Shown here: piece after piece, positions 16,893 through 26,179 of the stretch
Numbering within the stretch: the stretch's first letter is position 1
Layout: each line of letters opens with the position of its first letter
Notes under the pieces: generated by a model
Databases searched by the model: none
What the model was told of the DNA's origin: nothing
The model's input: the letters and a program-made list of their open reading frames with translations, nothing else
Source of the DNA: Allorhizobium sonneratiae
GTDB taxonomy: Bacteria > Pseudomonadota > Alphaproteobacteria > Rhizobiales > Rhizobiaceae
DNA length: 64,000 bases
Reading direction: 5' to 3'
NCBI RefSeq assembly: GCF_023700755.1
Contig: NZ_JAMKOJ010000004.1
Coordinates: 310,001-374,000 of the forward strand
Translations under genes and position numbers: made by a program

Positions 16893-17516
16893 ATGGCCCG
16901 CATGGTCGCTGAAAGAGCCGACGCCATAGCCCCGTTGGCCGAAGTTTTCCGCGAACATGGCTATGAAGGCGCAAGCCTTGCCTTGATCGGCAAGGCTACC
17001 GGTCTCGGCAAGGGTAGCCTCTACCACTTCTTCCCGAACGGAAAGGAAGAGATGGTGCGGGCTGTTCTCGACGAAATCGGCCAATGGTTCGAGGATGCCG
17101 TATATTCCCCGTTGCGTAACGAGAGCGATGTTAACGGCGCCATCCGTGAGATGCTCGCCTCGACGGACCAATATTTCAAGTCCGGCAGGCGCGTGTGCCT
17201 CGTCGGTGCCTTGGCAGTGGCCAATACGCGTGACCTCTTCGCGCAAGCCATCCGAGGTTATTTCGTAGCTTGGGTGGACGCATTGCAGTCAGCGCTTATT
17301 CGGCAGGGCCGTGAAGCCGATCAATCGCGCCTCCTCGCGGAAGAGGCAGTTCTTGCCATACAGGGAGCAATCGTTCTTTCTCGGGCAATGGACGATCCGG
17401 CCGTTTTTCAACGGGCTATCGACCAACTCCGGAGACGGTTGGTGATCGAAAGCGATACCTCTAACAACGAAGGCCCAACCGACGTTTCACCGCAAAATGA
17501 AGGTCGGCTTGTCTAA
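16893..17516 (+). CDS. TetR-family transcriptional repressor
   Basis: 207 residues with an N-terminal TetR HTH (about 8-55: LAEVFREHGYEGASLALIGK, ATGLGKGSLYHFFPNGKEEM) and a C-terminal helical ligand domain. It starts 2 bases after the NTF2-like gene, so translation is probably coupled. It is the natural candidate to bind the perfect palindrome at 16365-16395 and control both genes. The inducer is unknown. Confidence 0.9.
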   Translation: MARMVAERADAIAPLAEVFREHGYEGASLALIGKATGLGKGSLYHFFPNGKEEMVRAVLDEIGQWFEDAVYSPLRNESDVNGAIREMLASTDQYFKSGRRVCLVGALAVANTRDLFAQAIRGYFVAWVDALQSALIRQGREADQSRLLAEEAVLAIQGAIVLSRAMDDPAVFQRAIDQLRRRLVIESDTSNNEGPTDVSPQNEGRLV

Positions 17517-17670
17517 GATTGGCGGAGATATCAGCACAACGCGGAGCGGCAGGATTTCGGGCAATCTTGCCACTCCACGAGCGGTCAAAGGCTAGCGGCA
17601 AGAGTTTCGGCAAAGCGTCCGCAGGGAGACGGGACAAAACTCTGTCAACCGAGCCTAGACCCTGTCACCA

Positions 17671-18581
17671 TTAGTCCGATCGTGGCGTCCGTCCCAAAGT
17701 ACGCTTGAAGGCATGAGCAAAGGCGCTTTGGGAATTGTAGCCGACCGCGGCGGCGACCGTGGCCACTGTTTGGTTCTCCTTGAGTTTCTGCTGCGCCAGA
17801 ACCATGCGCCAGCGGGTAAGGTAGTCGAGAGGCGGTCGACCGACACGCTCGGTGAACCGTTTCGTGAAGGCCGAGCGTGACATGCCGACCTCCGACGCCA
17901 GCATTGGCACTGTCCAGCGGTACGCGACATCGGCGTGCAGCAATCTGAGCGCCTTGCCGATCCTCGGGTCCGCCAGCGCGGTGATGTGGCCACGAAAGCG
18001 CGGACGGCCGCAATGACAAGAATTTCCGCCAATCGCTCGGCGGCGAGCGAACTGCCTAGTTCCGCGCAGGCCACCTCCGTCCTTAGTGCATTCAGCGTTC
18101 TCGCGACAGCCTCGGCGGTGGACGATGTCGGATCGACGCGCAGAAATTTCGGCAGCGCGTCCAGAACGAATGCGGCGCTGCCATCGGCAAAGCCGCTGCC
18201 GCCGCCTAGCAGCGCCGTTTCGTTTGCAGCGCCTAGGCGCACGAGGTCCTGTCCCGGCGCAGCGAAGAGCGGCATTCCATCCATCGGTTCGACCGCCGGA
18301 TCACTCGCCACCGTGTAGCGCGTGTCACTGATGAGAACCAAATCACCTTCCATAAGTGCTTGCGGCGAATGCTTCGGAAGCAGAAGCCAGCATCGACCTC
18401 GTGTGACGGTGACGAACTTCAATCTCATTCGCCCGTCGAAGTCCAGTGCCCAGTCTCCCGCCGCTTCGAGTCCGGTCCCGCGAATGCTCCGCGCACCCAG
18501 AGCCGCAAGAACCTCGGAGAATGGATCGGCAATTATTCTGGCGGATCGCGACAAAGACATGGCCATTCGAGCATAGATCAT
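17671..18581 (-). pseudogene. AraC-family regulator with cupin-like N-terminal domain, frameshifted
   Basis: From an ATG at 18581 the reverse strand encodes an AraC-type ligand domain (MIYARMAMSLSRSARIIADP to VIAAVRAFVA). The two-helix AraC DNA-binding domain is clear (ALRLLHADVAYRW, VGMSRSAFTKRFTERVG, VAAAVGYNSQSAFAHAFKR) but lies in another frame. The shift is near 17990, between RAFVA and GHITALADPRIGKAL. The two halves together give the family's usual length of about 300 residues. It is divergent from the SDR gene at 18636, a common pairing where the regulator controls the oxidoreductase. Both partners are broken, which argues for real decay rather than a read error. Confidence 0.8.
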
Positions 18582-18635
18582 CCGATCTCCGCTGTATAGA
18601 ACTTGCTTCTCATTGCAAAGGACGGAGCCCCTATA

Positions 18636-19023
18636 ATGACCATAGAGAACAAGATCGTCGCCATCACAGGAGCCGGACGCGGTATTGGCCGGGCGACAGC
18701 TATTCATCTTGCAGCGCGCGGCGCGCGTCTTGTGCTCGGTGCACGAAGCGAAGCGGAAATCGCGACTGTAGCAGGAGAGATAGAAGCGGCAGGCGGCAAA
18801 GCCGTTTACCGGGCCATCGACGTTACCAGACCTATGTATCTGGAGGTTCTGGTCAAACTTGCTTGCGAGCGCTTCGGGCGGCTTGATGTCATCATCAACA
18901 ATGCGGGTATCGGCCCGCTCTCTCGTTTTGACGCGCTGAAGGTGGATGACTGGGACGCCATGATCGACGTGAATCTGAAGGGCGCGCTCTACGGCATCGC
19001 TGCGGCTTTGCCCGTGTTCAAGC
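18636..19023 (+). pseudogene. Short-chain dehydrogenase/reductase, 3' half lost
   Basis: The first about 129 residues are a classical SDR: cofactor loop GAGRGIGRA, acidic/arginine region LVLGARSEAE and NNAGIG of the Rossmann core. At about 19020 the sequence switches to an integrase fragment in another frame, so the catalytic YxxxK region and the substrate domain are missing. The original reading frame continues by chance to 19238. SDR enzymes oxidise or reduce alcohols and ketones with NAD(P)H. This copy cannot be active. Confidence 0.82.
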
Positions 19024-19668
19024 ACCAGGACCCCGAGACCACGCATGCGCAAGAGCGCCAAGGCGGTGACCGGCGACGTCCTCAAGCGATTGCTGGCCAC
19101 CTGCCATACAGACAGTCTGAAGGACCTTCGCGATCGAGCGATCCTGATGGTGGCCTTCGCCTCCGGCGGTCGACGCCGCAGCGAGGTTGCGGGGCTTCGC
19201 AAGGAACAACTGACCGTGGAAGCTCCCGTTCCTGTTGATGGCGGCGTTCAGCTCCCCTCGCTCTCCATCCATCTGGGACGCACCAAGACCAGCGGTGGTG
19301 ACAATGACGAAGTGGTCTATCTCACTGGTCGGCCCGTCGAGGCACTGAATACCTGGATGGCTGCTGCGCGCATTGAACGCGGCAGTGTGTTCCGGGGGAT
19401 CGATCGCTGGGGCAATGTCTCACAACGTGCGCTGGATCCGAAGGCTACCAACGATATCGTCAAGCAGCGCGCGCTTTTGGCGGGATTGGATCCGGCGGAA
19501 TTTTCCGCCCATGGTCTGCGATCAGGCTATCTCACCGAAGCGGCCAATCGCGGCATTCCGTTGCCGGAGGCGATGGAGCAGTCGCGCCATCGATCCGTGC
19601 AGCAGGCGTCAGAATATTACAACAGCGCCACTAGGCGGAGTGGTAGGGCTGCAAGGCTGATGGATTGA
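19024..19668 (+). pseudogene. Tyrosine recombinase/integrase, C-terminal catalytic fragment
   Basis: About 207 residues carry the catalytic domain of a phage-type integrase: arginine I in GGRRRSEVAGLRKEQL, the HGLRSG box (histidine/arginine II), HRSVQQASEYY with the nucleophilic tyrosine region, and a conserved lysine region in LGRTKTSGGDN. The N-terminal DNA-binding domain is absent because the sequence upstream is the SDR gene. An internal ATG at 19045 could start a truncated protein. It probably arrived with an integrated element whose remaining part was lost. Confidence 0.8.
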
Positions 19669-19735
19669 AAGGGCACTGTAAACTTACCGCCGATCGGCGT
19701 GCTCGGCTAGCTGCCCTAGGTAAGTCTTGCGTCTC

Positions 19736-21421
19736 TTAGGCATGCTTTTCCGCAATCGCTCTTCCATCCGGCTTCGGGGTCCGGCTTTGCAGAAGTTCGC
19801 CACGTTCTTCAAGAACGGGATAGGCCGCAGCAGCCACAAGGTGCGAGTTTATCTGCTTCAGGTCGCGCACAAGGTCGAGGTGAAGCGAACTGGTTTCCAT
19901 CGTTGCGATACTGCCCTCGCGAAGCCTCTGGAAATGGGCCTCCGTCCCTTCCCGCTCTGCCTTCCGAAACAGGACCTTTTCATCTGCCAGCAGGCGGGCA
20001 GCCCGTTCGTCCTGCGTCATGAACAGAGCGGCCGCGGTCTGCAGATTGGCGATCAGGCGATCGAACAGTCGCGACAACTCTACCTGCCCCTCCCTGGAAA
20101 AGTTCAGGCCCCGGCGCAGACGTTTGGCCAGATGCGGCAGCAGGTTCTGATCGAGCACATCGCCGGCATGCTCCATGTTCATGGAGAACAGCAGGATCTC
20201 GTTCAGCCGTCGCTTGTCGGCGTCGCCAAGTTCGTCAGGATCGATGGAGGTGAGGTAGGTTTTGACTGCGGTGTTGAGGCTATCGAGGACGTTGTCCTTG
20301 GCCCGCAATGCCGACAGTGCCTTGCGGTCCGTGTTGGAAAGCGCGGCCTTCGCACCCGTCAGCATCTCCGTCAGGACATCGACCAGCCGCAGTGTTTCGC
20401 GCGCGGCTGCCCCAAGCGCGACGACGGGCGTTTCACGCGCCGCCGGGTCGAGATACCGCGGTCGCGCCGGATCTGCCTCGTCGATCTTGCGGGGAAACAT
20501 CTTGGTCAGCAGATCCGCATAGGGCGCCAGGAACGGCAGGAACAGCGCGGCGAGCACGAGATTGAAGGCCGTGTGGAAGTTGGCGACGGCGCGCGCGCTG
20601 TCATCGTCAATCATCGCCGACAAGCGGGCGATCGGCGACAACAGGGGCAGAACGACCGCAACCCCGATGATACGGGTGATCAGGTTTCCGATCGGCAACC
20701 GCTTATGCGACAGATCCGATCCCGAGTGGCCCTCGACGACGGGATTGACCGCAGTGCCGAGATTGGCACCAAGAACAAGCGCGAAGGCCTGTTCCGGCTG
20801 AATCAGTCCCTTGCTGGCCAGCGATACGATCAGCAGGACGACGGCGACGCTGGAATGCGCAGCCCATGTCAGAACGGCAGCCAATAGAACGCTGAGCACC
20901 GGCGTCGCGGAGATCGCGGCGAGCACGGAGGATAGTGCGTTCGAACCTTCATATTGGGTCATGAGGTCCAAGAGCTGGTGGAGCGCCAGCAGCATGAAGC
21001 CGAGTCCGATGACGACACGGCCGAGATCATGGATCTGCGGGTTGGAAACACGGCGGAACATCAAGACGCCGATGAGGATCAACGCAGGCGACACAGCCGA
21101 AACGTCAAAGGACAGTACTTGAACGATCAGGGTTGTGCCAACATTTGCCCCAAGCATCACGGCCAGCGCCGGCACCAGATCGACGAGGCCACCCGCTGCA
21201 AAGCCCGATGCCATCAGTCCCGTGGCGGTACTACTCTGCAGGATTGCAGTGACGCCCATGCCTGCGAAGAACGCCCTCACCCGATTATTCAGCGCATGAC
21301 CAAGGAATGAACGCAGGTCAGGACCGAACGCTCGCTGAATGCCTGTCTGAACCATTCGCGTGCCCCAGAGCAAAAGGGCAATGTGCCCCGCGAGCGTGAC
21401 CAAGCCAATCAGCAAAGCCAT
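19736..21421 (-). CDS. Na/Pi cotransporter family protein (NptA-like) with PhoU-like tail
   Basis: 561 residues. Two Na/Pi-cotransporter repeats occupy about 1-310: ILQSSTATGLMASG and GANVGTTL in the first, AAHSSVAVVLL and GANLGTAV in the inverted second, with eight or more membrane spans. A soluble helical PhoU-like domain (about 340-550) follows. Bacterial members move phosphate with sodium, often as low-affinity uptake or efflux. The gene is monocistronic on the reverse strand. Its neighbours at 22-33 kb handle phosphate esters, which may be meaningful or chance. Full length and intact. Confidence 0.92.
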   Translation of the reverse strand: MALLIGLVTLAGHIALLLWGTRMVQTGIQRAFGPDLRSFLGHALNNRVRAFFAGMGVTAILQSSTATGLMASGFAAGGLVDLVPALAVMLGANVGTTLIVQVLSFDVSAVSPALILIGVLMFRRVSNPQIHDLGRVVIGLGFMLLALHQLLDLMTQYEGSNALSSVLAAISATPVLSVLLAAVLTWAAHSSVAVVLLIVSLASKGLIQPEQAFALVLGANLGTAVNPVVEGHSGSDLSHKRLPIGNLITRIIGVAVVLPLLSPIARLSAMIDDDSARAVANFHTAFNLVLAALFLPFLAPYADLLTKMFPRKIDEADPARPRYLDPAARETPVVALGAAARETLRLVDVLTEMLTGAKAALSNTDRKALSALRAKDNVLDSLNTAVKTYLTSIDPDELGDADKRRLNEILLFSMNMEHAGDVLDQNLLPHLAKRLRRGLNFSREGQVELSRLFDRLIANLQTAAALFMTQDERAARLLADEKVLFRKAEREGTEAHFQRLREGSIATMETSSLHLDLVRDLKQINSHLVAAAAYPVLEERGELLQSRTPKPDGRAIAEKHA

Positions 21422-21646
21422 GGTGATCCCTTCGATTGAGCAGGCTGTCCGGCAGCTTTCGCCGCCATGCAGAATCGTAACGTTTCGTTAGCTGACTATG
21501 TTTCTTCCGAATAACCGCTAATGCAAGCCAGATTTTCATAAAACCGTCATATATCTTATTTTTATTCATCCTAACAATAGGTTAGGCGTTTTCATGAACG
21601 AGCGTACCCCGTTCTCCGGAGACTGAATCGGTCGGCGCGATTTATC
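21422..21646. other. Intergenic region between the LacI gene and the Na/Pi cotransporter gene
   Basis: This 225-bp gap is AT-rich at 21480-21590 and must contain the promoter of the leftward cotransporter gene. I see no palindrome, PhoB-type repeat or terminator I would defend. Confidence 0.4.
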
Positions 21647-22654
21647 CTAACCTGCCCTCACCGACCCTCTCCACACCAGCTCCGCATGTAGGCGTTTGGA
21701 TGTCTGTTCATTTTCGCTCGACGGCTCCGCCGACAGCCATCGCACCGCCTCGCCGGCGATGACCTCCACCGGCTGTGCGAAGGTCGTCAGCTGATAGGAG
21801 GACCAGGAGGCTTGCTCGATATCGTCGAAGCCGACAATGCTAAGCTGTTCCGGGATTGAAATCGAGAACTGGTGTCGAGCAGCATCCATGAAGCCGCAGG
21901 CCAACAAATCGGTCGCGCAAAACACCGCATCGGGGCGCTCGGTTCTGGTCAGCATCCGCTGAGCGAGCATCTTTCCGGAATCGTAGCTGGTAAAGCCGTA
22001 ACGCTCTACGGTTACGTCCAACCCCTGTTTCTTGGCGGCCGCAACAAAACCCCGCTCACGAGCCATCAAACTCGGCGTTCCCGCATCGGAATTTGCAAAG
22101 GCAAGCCGCTGGCATCCGGCCCGTAGAAACGCAGTCACAACCCTATGCGCCGCTTCCGTATCATCGAGGTTGATACGCAGCGGGCCTGGTTGATCGTCGT
22201 CTCGATTGATGAGCACAAGCCTTTGGCCGCTGCGAAGGCACAGCTGCGTGATCGACTTGTCGGGAAGTCCCGACAAGATGATCGAAGCATCTGCCCGGTA
22301 TCGTATCGCCTGCTGCAAGGCCCGATCAACGCTACCGTCAGACCGATCGGTGTTGACCAACATCGCAACCTTGCCCGCGGTCTGCAACTGTTGGGTCAAT
22401 TCCCTCAGGAGCGCTGAGCGATAAGGCGTTGCAACATCAGATACGATCAGACAAACAATGCCGCTTTCGTTGCGCATCAACCCACGCGCAAGCTGATTGA
22501 CATGATAGCCAAGCTCTTCGGCCGCTTCAATGACCTTTCGCCGGGTCGACTCAGACACGGAAGCACCGGGCGTGAACGCCCTGGACACGGCCGAACGCGA
22601 CACCCCCGCACGCCTGGCAACCTCATTTGCACTCACGAAGAGTTTTTGAGACAC
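21647..22654 (-). CDS. LacI-family transcriptional regulator of the afu-type operon
   Basis: 335 residues if started at the GTG at 22654, which has GGAG 9 bases upstream. An in-frame ATG at 22711 would add 19 non-conserved residues. The LacI HTH (about 5-55: SANEVARRAGVSRSAVSRAF, then GYHVNQLARGL) is followed by a periplasmic-binding-like sensor domain with the usual IVGFDDIEQASW segment. It is divergent from the afuABC-type operon, and two operator-like inverted repeats lie between them, so it most likely represses that operon until a sugar or sugar phosphate is present. Confidence 0.92.
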   Translation of the reverse strand: MSQKLFVSANEVARRAGVSRSAVSRAFTPGASVSESTRRKVIEAAEELGYHVNQLARGLMRNESGIVCLIVSDVATPYRSALLRELTQQLQTAGKVAMLVNTDRSDGSVDRALQQAIRYRADASIILSGLPDKSITQLCLRSGQRLVLINRDDDQPGPLRINLDDTEAAHRVVTAFLRAGCQRLAFANSDAGTPSLMARERGFVAAAKKQGLDVTVERYGFTSYDSGKMLAQRMLTRTERPDAVFCATDLLACGFMDAARHQFSISIPEQLSIVGFDDIEQASWSSYQLTTFAQPVEVIAGEAVRWLSAEPSSENEQTSKRLHAELVWRGSVRAG

Positions 22655-22673
22655 ACACCTGCTCCACAAAGCC

Positions 22674-22711
22674 TTGCACGGATATTTGCGCCGTTTTGCA
22701 ATGCCGTGCAA
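22674..22711. promoter_or_regulatory. Inverted repeat next to the LacI gene start (candidate operator)
   Basis: TTGCACGG (22674-22681) and CCGTGCAA (22704-22711) are exact inverted repeats with a 22-base spacer just upstream of the LacI gene. The spacing is wide for one dimer, so two half-sites or autoregulation by looping are possible. Confidence 0.45.
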
Positions 22712-22782
22712 TAGTGAATTTGTCCAATTTCACGACGTTTTTGTGACAAATTGGTTGACATACCCGTTAATCACCGGCAGCA

Positions 22783-22800
22783 TTTGCACACGCTTGCAAA
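22783..22800. promoter_or_regulatory. Candidate LacI-type operator upstream of the afu-type operon
   Basis: TTTGCACACGCTTGCAAA is an 18-bp dyad with outer arms TTTGCA/TGCAAA and a central CG, typical of LacI-family operators. It lies about 40 bp upstream of the binding-protein start codon and downstream of a TTGACA at 22755-22760, where bound repressor would block transcription. Confidence 0.6.
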
Positions 22801-22840
22801 AGGCGATCGGCGTGGAGGCGCCGTCTTAACGGAGGAAATC

Positions 22841-23869
22841 ATGCGATCAATCAAATTGGCTGCGGCATTGCTTGCCGCGGGTGTGTCCTTTTGCGCCTAT
22901 TCGGCTCATGCCGCCGGCGAACTGAACATGATCTGCTCAGCAGATCCTGAAGTTTGCGACGTCATGAAAAATCTTTTTGAGAAGCAGTCCGATATCAAGG
23001 TGAACATGGTCCGCCTGTCTGCGGGCGAAGCCTATGCAAAGATCCGCGCGGAAGCGCGCAACCCGAAGACTGATATCTGGTGGGCGGGAACTGGCGACCC
23101 TCACCTGCAGGCTGCGGCGGAAGGGTTGACGCAAGAATACAAGTCACCGCTTTTCGACCAACTCCAGGACTGGGCAAAAAAGCAGGCTGAAACCTCCAAG
23201 TTCCGCACAGTCGGCGTCTACGCCGGCGCGCTCGGTTGGGGTTACAATACGGATCTCTTGAAGAAGAAGGGACTGAAGGAGCCCAAATGCTGGGCGGATC
23301 TTCTCGATCCCTCCTATAAGGGAGAAATCCAGATCGCCAATCCGAACTCTTCTGGCACGTCGTATAACACCCTTGCCACGCTCGTGCAGATCATGGGGGA
23401 AGACAAGGCGTTCGACTACCTTACAAAGCTGAACGCCAATATTTCCCAATACACGAAATCCGGATCAGCTCCCGTGAAGTCTGCGGCACGCGGAGAGGCG
23501 ACGATTGGCATCGTCTTCATGCATGATGCGGTGGCGCAAACGGTCGCGGGCTTCCCCATCAAGACAGTCGCTCCATGCGAGGGCACCGGGTACGAGATCG
23601 GCTCGATGTCGATCATCAAGGGTGCGAAGAACCTCGAGAATGCCAAGAAATGGTATGACTGGGCGCTGTCAGCTGAAGCACAGTCGCACATGAAGGATGG
23701 CAAGTCGTATCAGCTACCGTCCAACAAGTCCGCGGAAGTGCCGAAGGAGGCGCCGAAGTTCGAGGACATAAAGCTCATCGACTATGATTTCGCCAAGTAC
23801 GGCGATCCGACGGTGCGCAAGGCACTGCTCTCGCGCTGGGACAAGGAAATCGGCGCCAAGGCCAACTAA
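22841..23869 (+). CDS. afuA: ABC transporter binding protein, AfuA/FbpA-like (probable hexose-phosphate binder)
   Basis: 342 residues with a signal peptide (about 1-25, ending SAHAAG). The family includes Fe(III) binders, but this sequence has an H228-D229 pair (VFMHDAVAQ) and a glutamate exactly 24 residues after the histidine (E252). As I recall, that is the H/D/E set and spacing that binds the phosphorylated sugar in Actinobacillus AfuA. The tyrosine pair of iron binders is not obvious. The start at 22841 has GGAGGA at the right spacing. With AfuB- and AfuC-like genes and a phosphatase gene downstream and a LacI regulator upstream, hexose-phosphate uptake is the best reading. Iron is less likely. 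Confidence 0.82.
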   Translation: MRSIKLAAALLAAGVSFCAYSAHAAGELNMICSADPEVCDVMKNLFEKQSDIKVNMVRLSAGEAYAKIRAEARNPKTDIWWAGTGDPHLQAAAEGLTQEYKSPLFDQLQDWAKKQAETSKFRTVGVYAGALGWGYNTDLLKKKGLKEPKCWADLLDPSYKGEIQIANPNSSGTSYNTLATLVQIMGEDKAFDYLTKLNANISQYTKSGSAPVKSAARGEATIGIVFMHDAVAQTVAGFPIKTVAPCEGTGYEIGSMSIIKGAKNLENAKKWYDWALSAEAQSHMKDGKSYQLPSNKSAEVPKEAPKFEDIKLIDYDFAKYGDPTVRKALLSRWDKEIGAKAN

Positions 23870-23938
23870 GCCAAAGGCCTCGGGCTGCCGCCCATGCGTG
23901 TTCGGCAGCCCTCATCGGACGTGAGCGGGAGACGAGGC

Positions 23939-26179
23939 ATGATAAAAGCCAATCGCAGGCAGGACATCGCCGTCATTGTCGGCATCCTGGCGATGTTCAT
24001 ATTGCCCTGGTACCGGATAGACGGCGGGTTTTATGGCTTTGGATGGCTCGCCAGCTTCCCCAATGACGCGGCAACCGGTCCCGCTGTTGTGGAAATCTTC
24101 GGCTTCGGCCGATGGTGGTTGCTGGCCGCGCCTGTCATCCTTGTGGCAGCCGGGACTGCGCGATTCATGCGGACGCCTCAGCGGCAAGGCGCTGTTCTCG
24201 CCTGGGCTGGCGCACTCGGGGTGGTATTTCTCGCATTGCAGGGCCTTGCGATCAACTTCACAGGTTGGAGCTGGTCCTTCAGCGAGACCCTGTTTGGCCC
24301 CCTTGCCGATGGCCAACCGTCTATGGGCGCCGGGGCGATCCTCACCGCGATTGTCTTTGTCATGCTGTTTTCGATCGGATTGGCAAAACGAGGCGTCATG
24401 AAGGGGGATGGATTCGTCGTCGCCTCCATCACAATGCTTATCTTTCTCGTCGCAATCTTCGTGTTCTACCCTGTTGGCAGCATGTTCGTCGCTGCTTTCC
24501 AATCGATCGATGGTTCATTCGATCCGACCGGCTTTATAACCAACATTCAGGATCCTTCCGTCTGGAGCCTGAGCTGCGTGGTTGGTGGTGATAGCTGTGG
24601 TGTCGCCTGGCGCACGCTTTGCCTCGCCGTCCTGACCGCCACAGGCGCAACCGTGCTCGGTCTTTGCTTCGCACTTGTAGCGACCCGGACCCGATTTCCC
24701 TTCAAGAAGGGCTTGCGGCTATTGACGATCCTGCCGATCATCACACCGCCTTTTGTCATCGGGCTCGCCCTGATCCTGTTGTTTGGCCGCTCAGGCGTGA
24801 TTACCGAATGGGTCGCCGGCGTCACCGGTGCCGAACCAAGCCGCTGGCTCTACGGACTGACCGGCATCTGGATTGCCCAGGTTCTCTCTTTCACGCCGAT
24901 TTCCTTTCTGGTTTTGATTGGGGTCGTTGAAGGTGTCAGTCCCTCCATGGAGGAAGCCTCACAGACCCTGAGAGCCAATCGCTGGCGCACCTTCTGGCGG
25001 GTTTCCCTACCGTTGATGACGCCAGGCCTGGCCAATGCATTCCTGATCGGCTTCATCGAAAGCATGGCTGACTTTGGCAACCCGATGGTGCTCGGCGGAA
25101 GTCATGGCGTCCTTTCGACGGAAATCTTCTTTGCGGTGGTCGGCTCGCAGAATGATCCTTCACGGGCAGCTGTTCTGGCCATGATCCTTCTGGTCTTCAC
25201 CATGACCGCTTTCATTGCACAGCGCTTCTGGCTCTCGGGCAAAAGTTTCGCGACGGTAACGGGCAAGGGTGACTCCGGCGCGCACATTGCCCTGCCTAAA
25301 GGCCTCTCCGTTGCCGTCCATGCCCTCGTCCTTCCCTGGATCGCATTTACGCTGGTCGTCTACGGGATGATCCTGTTCGGCGGCTTCGTCAAAACCTGGG
25401 GCCTGGACAATAGCCTGACCATCGAACACTACGTCAAGGCGTTCTCCATCGGGTTCAGAAACGATGGAGGGCTGGAGTGGTCCGGTGTTGCCTGGAACTC
25501 CTTCTGGACGACGATGGAAATCGCCCTGATCTCGGCCCCTCTGACTGCTGCCGTCGGACTGCTCACGGCCTACATCATCGTCCGCCAGCGTTTTGTTGGC
25601 CGAAACCTCTTCGAATTCGCGTTGATGATGAGCTTTGCCATTCCGGGTACGGTCATCGGCATCAGCTACATCATGGCCTTCAATCTGCCGCCCCTTGAGA
25701 TGACGGGAACCGCACTGATCCTTGTCGCGTGTTTCGTCTTCCGCAATATGCCGGTTGGCGTGCGCGGAGGTGTCGCCGCCATGAGCCAGCTCGACAAGAG
25801 CCTTGACGAAGCATCGCTGACGCTGGGCGCAAACAGCTTTAGAACAATCCGAAAGGTCATCCTGCCTCTGCTGCGGCCGGCGATCAACGCAGCCCTCGTC
25901 TATTCGTTCGTGCGCGCCATCACATCGATCAGCGCCGTGATCTTTCTCGTCAGCGCGCAGTACAACATGTCGACGGCATTCATTGTCGGGCTAGTGGAGA
26001 ACGGCGAGTACGGTGTTGCAATCGCCTATTCTTCAGCGCTGATCGTCGTGATGATCGCTGTCATCACAGGCTTTCAGTTCCTCGTCGGCGAGCGTCGTCT
26101 GAGACGCGAGAACCGCGTCGCCATGGCTGCGCCCGTCGCAACAGCCGCCACTCCGATCGGTCAGGAGAGACCCGCATGA
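23939..26179 (+). CDS. afuB: ABC transporter permease, fused two-domain AfuB type
   Basis: 746 residues containing two permease modules in one chain, each with an EAA loop that docks the ATPase (EASQTLRANRWRTFWRVSLP and EASLTLGANSFRTIRKVILP). About 150 extra N-terminal residues with four hydrophobic segments precede the first module. One chain therefore replaces the usual permease dimer, as in FbpB/AfuB systems. ATG 23939 follows a GACGAGG ribosome site. An in-frame start at 23894 is less likely. It overlaps the ATPase gene by 4 bases. Confidence 0.9.
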   Translation: MIKANRRQDIAVIVGILAMFILPWYRIDGGFYGFGWLASFPNDAATGPAVVEIFGFGRWWLLAAPVILVAAGTARFMRTPQRQGAVLAWAGALGVVFLALQGLAINFTGWSWSFSETLFGPLADGQPSMGAGAILTAIVFVMLFSIGLAKRGVMKGDGFVVASITMLIFLVAIFVFYPVGSMFVAAFQSIDGSFDPTGFITNIQDPSVWSLSCVVGGDSCGVAWRTLCLAVLTATGATVLGLCFALVATRTRFPFKKGLRLLTILPIITPPFVIGLALILLFGRSGVITEWVAGVTGAEPSRWLYGLTGIWIAQVLSFTPISFLVLIGVVEGVSPSMEEASQTLRANRWRTFWRVSLPLMTPGLANAFLIGFIESMADFGNPMVLGGSHGVLSTEIFFAVVGSQNDPSRAAVLAMILLVFTMTAFIAQRFWLSGKSFATVTGKGDSGAHIALPKGLSVAVHALVLPWIAFTLVVYGMILFGGFVKTWGLDNSLTIEHYVKAFSIGFRNDGGLEWSGVAWNSFWTTMEIALISAPLTAAVGLLTAYIIVRQRFVGRNLFEFALMMSFAIPGTVIGISYIMAFNLPPLEMTGTALILVACFVFRNMPVGVRGGVAAMSQLDKSLDEASLTLGANSFRTIRKVILPLLRPAINAALVYSFVRAITSISAVIFLVSAQYNMSTAFIVGLVENGEYGVAIAYSSALIVVMIAVITGFQFLVGERRLRRENRVAMAAPVATAATPIGQERPA

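Noticed and set aside
17671..19202. Single 515-residue reverse-strand frame covering the AraC gene and beyond
   Set aside because: Its N-terminal third is antisense to the SDR and integrase fragments and its C-terminal part is the wrong frame of the AraC HTH. The real gene starts at 18581 and is frameshifted.
19727..20887. 386-codon plus-strand frame opposite the Na/Pi cotransporter gene
   Set aside because: Arginine/glutamine-rich shadow of a GC-rich gene, with no family resemblance. The reverse strand encodes a clear transporter.
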